Shown one piece after another: positions 58,333 through 64,000 of a stretch of DNA of 64,000 nucleotides. The stretch comes from Tibeticola sediminis (GTDB taxonomy: Bacteria; Pseudomonadota; Gammaproteobacteria; Burkholderiales; Burkholderiaceae_C), in the NCBI RefSeq assembly GCF_003843835.1, contig NZ_RKQL01000001.1:186001-250000 (forward strand), given 5' to 3'. The position numbers and the translations under genes were made by a program. The stretch's first letter is position 1. The number at the start of each line of letters is the position of its first letter. The notes below the pieces were generated by a model. That model made no database searches, had not been told where the DNA came from, and saw nothing but the letters and a program-made list of their open reading frames with translations.

Positions 58333-59229
58333 TCAGGCCGGGGATGCTTGCCGGACCCGCTCCCAGACCTTGATCGCCTGGACGGTTTCCAACACATCGT
58401 GCACCCGCACCACCGCCGCGCCCCGCTCGACCGCGAGGAGCGCGGCTGCGACACTCGCGCCCAGGCGTTGCCCCGGCGGCGGCACCACCGCCCCGGGAGC
58501 GGCCACCACCGCACCGAGTGAAGACTTGCGCGACCAACCGACCAGCAAGGGGTAAGCCAGTTCGAGCAGTTCGCCCTGCCGTGCGAGCAGGCTGAAGTTT
58601 TGCTCGACGGTTTTGCCAAAGCCGATGCCTGGGTCGAGCACGATGCGCTCTGCCTCCACCCCCAACACCCGCAGCCGTGCCGCGGCCTGGGCCAGGAAAC
58701 CCCGCACTGCCGGGACGACGTCGCCCTCCATCGGCGCCACCTGCATCGTTTGCGGGTCCCGGTGCATATGCATGAGGCACACCCCGCATGACGGATGACG
58801 CGCAACCGTCCCGGCGGCCTGGGGCTCCTGCAGCGCGCGCACATCATTGATGATGTCGACCCCGAGGTCGAGTGCCCGCTGCATCACCGCGGGCTTGTAG
58901 GTGTCGACCGAAATCGGCACGCCCAGGCGCACCGCCTCCTTGAGCACCGGTTCGAGACGTTCGAGTTCCTGCTCGAGCGGCACCGGCTCGGCACCGGGGC
59001 GCGTCGACTCGGCGCCGATGTCGAGCATGTCGGCCCCTTCGCTCAGCAGCTGCTCGCAGTGCCGCAGCGCAGCCGTGGCATCGCAGTGACTGCCGCCGTC
59101 CGAGAACGAATCCGGCGTCACGTTGACGATGCCCATGACCTTCGGACGCGAAAGATCGATGGCAAATCGGGCGGTCTGCCAAAATCGGCCTCCGGGGTAG
59201 CCTTCAGGGCGGCTCCATGCTGTGTTCAT
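58333..59229 (-). CDS. folP: Dihydropteroate synthase
   Basis: 298 aa. VMGIVNVTPDSFSDGG, GADMLDIGAESTRPGAEPV, PISVDTYKP, INDVRAL, VCLMHMHRDPQTMQ and LDPGIGFGKTVEQN are the DHPS motifs; VGWSRKSSLG and VRVHDV close the barrel. It joins pterin diphosphate and p-aminobenzoate in folate synthesis. The start overlaps the gmhB stop by four bases. Confidence 0.97.
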   Translation of the reverse strand: MNTAWSRPEGYPGGRFWQTARFAIDLSRPKVMGIVNVTPDSFSDGGSHCDATAALRHCEQLLSEGADMLDIGAESTRPGAEPVPLEQELERLEPVLKEAVRLGVPISVDTYKPAVMQRALDLGVDIINDVRALQEPQAAGTVARHPSCGVCLMHMHRDPQTMQVAPMEGDVVPAVRGFLAQAAARLRVLGVEAERIVLDPGIGFGKTVEQNFSLLARQGELLELAYPLLVGWSRKSSLGAVVAAPGAVVPPPGQRLGASVAAALLAVERGAAVVRVHDVLETVQAIKVWERVRQASPA

Positions 59230-59792
59230 GCAGGCACCTCCTCTGGCCGGAGCAGTGCGTCAACCGCCGCAGCCAGATCGGCATACACCCGTGTACCTGC
59301 CGGCAGCCCCCCTTTGGCGAGGGTGCGCTCCCCCTTGCCGGTCCGCACCAGCCACGGCTCGGCGCCGACGGCGACGGCCGCTTCGAGGTCCCTCAGGCTG
59401 TCGCCGATCGCAACCGCGCCCTCGAGCGGGATTTGGAGTTGCTCCGCGATGCGATGCAGCAGCCCCGGACGAGGCTTACGGCAGTCGCAGCCGGCGTCCG
59501 GCCCGTGTGGGCACCAGACGATGAGGTCGACCGCAGCGCCGCGCTCGGCCAGCAGATCGGCGAATTTCTGGTGCATCGCGTCGAGCGCCGCCCGGTCGAA
59601 CAGTCCCCGCGCCAAGCCGGACTGATTCGTGGCGACCGCCACCCGCCAGCCCGCGGCCTTGAGTCGCGCGATGGCATCCAGGCTGCCGGGCAGGGGCTGC
59701 CACTCCTCGGCCGATTTGATGTAAGCGTCGGAATCGGCGTTGATCACCCCGTCGCGGTCGAGGATCACCAGCCGAGAGCGAGTCGCACTCAC
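59226..59792 (-). CDS. gmhB: D,D-heptose 1,7-bisphosphate phosphatase
   Basis: 188 aa, HAD family. The start is the GTG overlapping the gmhA stop (GTGA). Motif I is [11 protein letters not shown], then [11 protein letters not shown], zinc-binding [19 protein letters not shown] and [10 protein letters not shown]. It removes the 7-phosphate in ADP-heptose synthesis. It is placed between gmhA and folP, so the heptose and folate/cell-wall genes share one operon. Confidence 0.94.
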   Translation of the reverse strand: MSATRSRLVILDRDGVINADSDAYIKSAEEWQPLPGSLDAIARLKAAGWRVAVATNQSGLARGLFDRAALDAMHQKFADLLAERGAAVDLIVWCPHGPDAGCDCRKPRPGLLHRIAEQLQIPLEGAVAIGDSLRDLEAAVAVGAEPWLVRTGKGERTLAKGGLPAGTRVYADLAAAVDALLRPEEVPA

Positions 59793-60367
59793 GACGTCCA
59801 CCCCTCGCTCACCGCAGCCTCGTCGACCATCTGGCACCAGATATGACCGATGAGGATGTGGCATTCCTGCACCCGGGCGGTCTCGCGGCTCGGGACGATC
59901 AGGGCTTGATCCACCCGAGCCGCGAGGGCACCACCGTCACCGCCCAGCAAACCGACCACCTTCATTCCCAGCGTCTGCGCCTGCGTGACGGCCGCAATCA
60001 CATTGGCGCTGTTGCCCGACGTCGAAATCGCCACCAAGACATCGCCCGAGCGCCCCAGGGCCTGAACCTGCCGGGCGAACACCTGCTCGTAGCCGAAATC
60101 ATTGGCAATGGCGGTCAGCGCCGAGGTATCGGTCGTGAGCGCAATCGCCGCAAGCCCGGGGCGCGCACGCACAAAGCGGCCCACCAGTTCCGCGGCAATG
60201 TGCTGCGCATCCGCCGCGCTCCCGCCATTCCCGCACAACAACACCTTGCCGCCCTGGCGCAGCGTCGCGACGAGCGCAGAACCGGTTGCCGCAATCGTGG
60301 GAATCAGCCCTTTGAGGGCATGGACGGTCGCCTCATGGCTTGCGATCTGGGCATCTATGGCATTCAT
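59789..60367 (-). CDS. gmhA: Sedoheptulose-7-phosphate isomerase
   Basis: 192 aa, SIS domain: [59 protein letters not shown], and zinc/catalytic EC(H)[13 protein letters not shown] near the C-terminus. It makes D-glycero-D-manno-heptose 7-phosphate, the first step of LPS core heptose. It is the first gene of the minus-strand operon, divergent from hldE. The 118-base gap should hold both promoters. Confidence 0.95.
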   Translation of the reverse strand: MNAIDAQIASHEATVHALKGLIPTIAATGSALVATLRQGGKVLLCGNGGSAADAQHIAAELVGRFVRARPGLAAIALTTDTSALTAIANDFGYEQVFARQVQALGRSGDVLVAISTSGNSANVIAAVTQAQTLGMKVVGLLGGDGGALAARVDQALIVPSRETARVQECHILIGHIWCQMVDEAAVSEGWTS

Positions 60368-60485
60368 CGGGGAATCTCAAAAAGGAGGTAAAGCAACTCG
60401 GCCCGCGCTCAGGGCCATGCGGACCGGCTCGCACGCGACACGGGAACCATAGAATCGCACGAGTTTAATTGCCTGCGAGTTTGCC

Positions 60486-61916
60486 TTGTCCACACCTCGG
60501 ACCCTCGATTTCTCCGCCGCGCGCGTGCTGGTGGTCGGCGATGTCATGCTCGACCGCTATTGGCACGGCGCCACGTCGCGCATCTCGCCCGAAGCGCCGG
60601 TCCCGGTCGTTCATGTTCAGAACGACGAGTCGCGCATCGGCGGCGCGGGTAACGTCGCCGCGAACATCGCGGCCCTCGGTGCTCACGCGACCCTGGTTGG
60701 ACTCGTGGGTGACGACGAGGACGGCCGCACGCTGCGCCAGCAGCTCGTGGCTCGCGGCGTCGACTCCCGGCTCGTCACCCTGCCCGACGCGCGCACCATC
60801 ACCAAGCTGCGGGTCGTCAGCCGCCACCAACAACTGATCCGCCTCGACTTCGAGGCGCCGTTCGCGGCGCAAACCCGGCCAAGGGTCGAACAACAGGTGC
60901 GGCTGCATCTGCCGGGGCATCGCGCGCTGGTCCTTTCGGACTACGCCAAGGGCACGCTCGCGGCCGCGCCCCAGCTGATCGACATGGCTCGCGCTGCTGG
61001 CATCCCGATCGTGGTCGACCCCAAAGGCACCGATTTCTCTCGCTACCGCGGGGCGACGGTGCTCACCCCCAACATGCAGGAGTTCGAAGCGGTTGCGGGT
61101 CGCGTCGACAGCGAAGAGGCCCTGATCGAACGCGGCCAGAACCTGCGCGAGACGCTCGACCTTCAAGCCTTGTTGATCACCCGCAGCGAGCGGGGCATGC
61201 TGCTCATCGAGCGCGACCGCCCCGCCCTCCCGCTGGCCGCACGCGCCCGAGAGGTGTTCGACGTCACGGGCGCCGGCGACACCGTGGTCGCCGTGCTGGC
61301 GGCTGGCCTCGGCGTCGGCCTCCGGCTGGCGGACGCGACGGCGCTGGCCAACCTTGCGGCCGGCATCGTGGTGGGCAAACTCGGCACCGCCAGCGTCACG
61401 CTCGACGAACTTCACCGCGCGCTGCACGAACACGCCGAGGTTCCGACCGGCATCGTCGATGAAGAGGCGCTCGTGGGATACATCCGAGCCTGCCGCGCCG
61501 CCGGGGAGCGCATCGTCATGACCAACGGCTGCTTCGACCTGCTCCACCCCGGGCATGTGCACTACCTGCAACAGGCCCGCGCACTCGGAGATCGCCTCAT
61601 CGTGGCCGTCAATGACGACGCTTCCGTCGCCCGTCTCAAGGGCCCGAGCCGCCCGGTCAACGACTTGCAAAGCCGCATGACTCTGCTGGCCGCCTTGGCT
61701 TCGGTCGACTGGGTCGTCCCCTTTTCCGAAGACACGCCCGAGCGGCTGATCTGCAAGCTGCTGCCCGACGTTCTCGTCAAAGGCGGTGACTACCGCCCGG
61801 ACCAGATCGCCGGGGCCGACTGCGTCCAGCGCGCCGGCGGCGAGGTCCGGATCCTCGACTTCGTCGACGGCCACTCGAGCACCCGGGTCATCGACCGCAT
61901 CAAGGAGCGCACATGA
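60486..61916 (+). CDS. hldE: Bifunctional heptose kinase/adenylyltransferase HldE
   Basis: 476 aa, the full bifunctional length. The N-terminal ribokinase-like domain has [30 protein letters not shown] and the catalytic [15 protein letters not shown]. The C-terminal nucleotidyltransferase has [22 protein letters not shown] and VAVNDDASV. The start is a TTG; the first in-frame ATG would remove the kinase N-terminus. Its stop overlaps the hldD start. Confidence 0.94.
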   Translation: MSTPRTLDFSAARVLVVGDVMLDRYWHGATSRISPEAPVPVVHVQNDESRIGGAGNVAANIAALGAHATLVGLVGDDEDGRTLRQQLVARGVDSRLVTLPDARTITKLRVVSRHQQLIRLDFEAPFAAQTRPRVEQQVRLHLPGHRALVLSDYAKGTLAAAPQLIDMARAAGIPIVVDPKGTDFSRYRGATVLTPNMQEFEAVAGRVDSEEALIERGQNLRETLDLQALLITRSERGMLLIERDRPALPLAARAREVFDVTGAGDTVVAVLAAGLGVGLRLADATALANLAAGIVVGKLGTASVTLDELHRALHEHAEVPTGIVDEEALVGYIRACRAAGERIVMTNGCFDLLHPGHVHYLQQARALGDRLIVAVNDDASVARLKGPSRPVNDLQSRMTLLAALASVDWVVPFSEDTPERLICKLLPDVLVKGGDYRPDQIAGADCVQRAGGEVRILDFVDGHSSTRVIDRIKERT

Positions 61917-62857
61917 TCATCGTCACCGGCGGTGCCGGCTTCATCGGCAGCAACATCGTCCATGCGCTCAACGCGCGCGGCATCACCGATATTCTGGTCG
62001 TCGACGACCTGACCGACGGCCACAAATGCCTCAATCTCGTGGGCGCAGACTTCCGGGACTACCTGGACAAGGACAGCTTCCTCGAGCGCATCGCCAACGG
62101 TCGCGACTTCGGCGCCGTGCGCGCCGTCTTCCATGAAGGGGCCTGCTCGACCACGACGGAATGGAACGGCCGCTTCGTGATGCAGGTCAATTACGACTAC
62201 TCGAAGGCGCTGCTGCACTGGTGCTTGCATCGCGGCGTACCCTTTCTCTATGCCTCGTCGGCCTCGGTGTATGGCATGGGCCCGGGTTTCTCGGAGCGGC
62301 GCGAGCACGAGCACCCGCTCAACATGTACGCCTTCTCCAAGTGGCAGTTCGACCAGTATGTGCGCGCCCTGCCCGAGCCGCCGGCGTCGCAAGTGGTCGG
62401 GCTGCGCTACTTCAATGTCTATGGCCCGCGGGAACAACACAAAGGCCCGATGGCCAGCGTGGCCTACCACTTCCACCACCAGTTGCTGCGCGATGGAAAG
62501 GTGCGGCTCTTCGGTGCCAGTGACGGCTACGGCCCCGGCGAACAGCGTCGGGACTTCATCCACGTCGACGACCTGGTCCGCGCCAAGCTTTGGATCTTCG
62601 ACCATCCCGAAGTTCGCGGCATTTTCAACCTCGGCACCGGCCATGCGCAGAGCTTCAATGAAGTCGCCCGCGCAGTCATCGGCTTTCACGGGCGCGGGGA
62701 AATCGAGTACATCCCGTTTCCCGATCACCTCAAAGGGGCCTACCAAAGCTACACGCAAGCCGACATGAGCCGGCTGCGCTCGGCCGGATACGACGCAGCC
62801 TTCATGCGGGTCGAAGAAGGCGTTCCGCGGTACCTGCAATGGCTTCAGCGTCCCTGA
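61913..62857 (+). CDS. hldD: ADP-L-glycero-D-manno-heptose 6-epimerase
   Basis: 314 aa, extended SDR. The NADP-binding [14 protein letters not shown] starts at residue 6. The HEGACSTT segment, the YAFSKWQFD catalytic Tyr-x3-Lys and [14 protein letters not shown] are as in RfaD. It epimerises ADP-heptose, the donor used by WaaC and WaaF. It overlaps hldE by four bases and waaF by 19. Confidence 0.96.
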   Translation: MIIVTGGAGFIGSNIVHALNARGITDILVVDDLTDGHKCLNLVGADFRDYLDKDSFLERIANGRDFGAVRAVFHEGACSTTTEWNGRFVMQVNYDYSKALLHWCLHRGVPFLYASSASVYGMGPGFSERREHEHPLNMYAFSKWQFDQYVRALPEPPASQVVGLRYFNVYGPREQHKGPMASVAYHFHHQLLRDGKVRLFGASDGYGPGEQRRDFIHVDDLVRAKLWIFDHPEVRGIFNLGTGHAQSFNEVARAVIGFHGRGEIEYIPFPDHLKGAYQSYTQADMSRLRSAGYDAAFMRVEEGVPRYLQWLQRP

Positions 62858-63897
62858 GCGAAAGCAAGGAGGGCGCGGATGCGGTCCTGGTCGTCGGCCC
62901 GTCGTGGGTCGGGGACATGGTCATGGCCAGCGCGCTGTTCCAAACCCTACGTGCGCAACGGCCCAACGTCGCCATCGACGTGCTCGCGCCCGCCTGGTCA
63001 CTGCCACTGCTCGAGCGTATGCCCGAGGTTCGCCACGGGATCGAGATGCCTGTCGGCCATGGACGGCTGGCCCTGGGCACCCGTTGGCGCCTGGCCCGCA
63101 GCCTGCGCGGCCGCTATGGGCAGGCGATCGTCCTGCCCGGCTCGCTGAAGTCGGCGCTGATCCCGGCCTGGGCCGGAATTGCTCGGCGCACCGGCTACCG
63201 CGGTGAGCACCGCTGGGGGCTGATCAACGATATGCGCCGCCTCGATCCGGCCGCGATGCCCCTGATGGTTCAGCGCTATGCGGCACTCGGCCTCGAAACA
63301 GGCGCGTCCCAAGGCACAGCGCCCGCCCCCAGGCCCCGCCTGGGAGTCGATCCGGCCAACCAGCAGCGGCTGTTGACCCGGCTGAAGCTGTCCCCCAACC
63401 GACCGGTCGTCGCCTTGTTGCCGGGCGCCGAATTCGGGCCATCCAAGCAATGGCCGGCCGAGCACTATGCCGCGCTTGCTCGAGCCCTGCGCGCTGCCGA
63501 TGTCGAGGTTTGGGTTCTGGGCTCGGCGAAAGACGCTGCCGTCGGCACCGAAATCACCAATCAGGCTCCAGGCACCGTCAATTTGTGCGGCCAAACGACA
63601 CTGGTCGATGCCGTCGACCTGATCGCGCTTGCCCAAGCCTGCGTCAGCAACGACTCGGGGCTGATGCACGTGGCCGCGGCGCTCGACGCCCCGCTCTGGG
63701 CCTTGTTTGGATCCACATCGCCCGAACACACGCCGCCGCTTTCCGATCAGGCCCGGGTGATCCGCCTGGGGCTCACCTGCTCGCCCTGCTTCAAGCGCGT
63801 CTGTCCGCTCGGCCATAACCGCTGCCTCGCGGACCTCGCGCCGCAGCCGATCGCGTCAGCCATCCTTGAGCGGCTCGCGGGCCGCCTGCCCGCATGA
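62839..63897 (+). CDS. waaF: LPS heptosyltransferase II
   Basis: 352 aa, GT9 family. [20 protein letters not shown] is the family start, [16 protein letters not shown] and [13 protein letters not shown] follow, and [21 protein letters not shown] and [31 protein letters not shown] form the sugar-nucleotide site. It adds the second inner-core heptose from ADP-heptose. Codons before VLVVGPSW are variable, so a slightly later start is possible. Confidence 0.95.
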   Translation: MASASLSESKEGADAVLVVGPSWVGDMVMASALFQTLRAQRPNVAIDVLAPAWSLPLLERMPEVRHGIEMPVGHGRLALGTRWRLARSLRGRYGQAIVLPGSLKSALIPAWAGIARRTGYRGEHRWGLINDMRRLDPAAMPLMVQRYAALGLETGASQGTAPAPRPRLGVDPANQQRLLTRLKLSPNRPVVALLPGAEFGPSKQWPAEHYAALARALRAADVEVWVLGSAKDAAVGTEITNQAPGTVNLCGQTTLVDAVDLIALAQACVSNDSGLMHVAAALDAPLWALFGSTSPEHTPPLSDQARVIRLGLTCSPCFKRVCPLGHNRCLADLAPQPIASAILERLAGRLPA

Positions 63898-64000
63898 ACA
63901 CCCGCGCCGACGACGGGCTATTTCGCTGGCGTCATGCGTGCGAGCGCGCCGCGCTGATGTGCGCCGTGGCCTGCGCCATTGCGATCGCACTGCCCACGTT
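63894..64000 (+). CDS. Start of a membrane protein gene, possibly O-antigen ligase-like (cut by window end)
   Basis: The ATG overlaps the waaF stop (ATGA). Only 35 codons are present: a short charged start ([20 protein letters not shown]) and the beginning of a hydrophobic helix (LMCAVACAIAIALP). Its place after waaF would suit an O-antigen ligase or other LPS membrane enzyme, but the fragment is too short to decide. Confidence 0.5.
   Translation, partial: MNTRADDGLFRWRHACERAALMCAVACAIAIALPT

Overview
This is a GC-rich segment of a chromosome, most likely from a betaproteobacterium (Burkholderiales-like). The evidence for that is the layout of the pst/ppx/ppk block, the odhA-odhB-lpdA-zapE operon and the heptose/LPS genes. 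No rRNA or complete tRNA gene is seen, so the genus is not fixed.

Positions 1-13173 form a phosphate-centred block. On the minus strand lie pstS, a two-repeat lipoprotein, pstC and a partial pstA. They are followed by ppx (+), sixA and ppk (-), an OlsB-like ornithine-lipid acyltransferase (-), and arsC with an Acr3 arsenite exporter (+). Pho-box-like paired 7-mers (spacing 4) stand before pstS, ppk, olsB and arsC, so phosphate uptake, polyphosphate, phosphorus-free lipid and arsenate detoxification look like one regulon. Positions 12925-17324 carry a DUF2789 protein, an asparagine-synthase-like amidotransferase paired with an ATP-grasp protein, and a PP2C phosphatase. Positions 17501-24835 carry the 2-oxoglutarate dehydrogenase operon with zapE, plus a Rieske ferredoxin. 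A 161-bp MITE-like element occurs twice in full and twice in shortened form. Its TIRs and 4-bp target duplications resemble the IS5 group.

Positions 25360-56054 are a complete-looking transposable (Mu-type) prophage of 30,695 bp. It is bounded by TG...CA ends and a 5-bp target duplication (GAAAG). It has split a 433-aa anion-transporter gene, and deleting the prophage plus one duplication restores the frame exactly. The phage is a mosaic. A Mu-like replication module (repressor, small DNA-binding protein, A transposase, B ATPase, GemA-like) sits beside a P2-like virion: portal and terminase facing left, capsid and tail facing right, and an Ogr/Delta-like zinc finger. It also has a MuF-like head protein, a GH24 endolysin with nested Rz/Rz1 spanins, and a tail-chaperone gene with a GGGAAAC -1 slippery site.

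Positions 56055-64000 return to host genes. The N-terminal half of the split transporter, glmM, folP, gmhB and gmhA form a minus-strand operon. The divergent hldE-hldD-waaF cluster, followed by a partial membrane-protein gene, builds LPS inner-core heptose.
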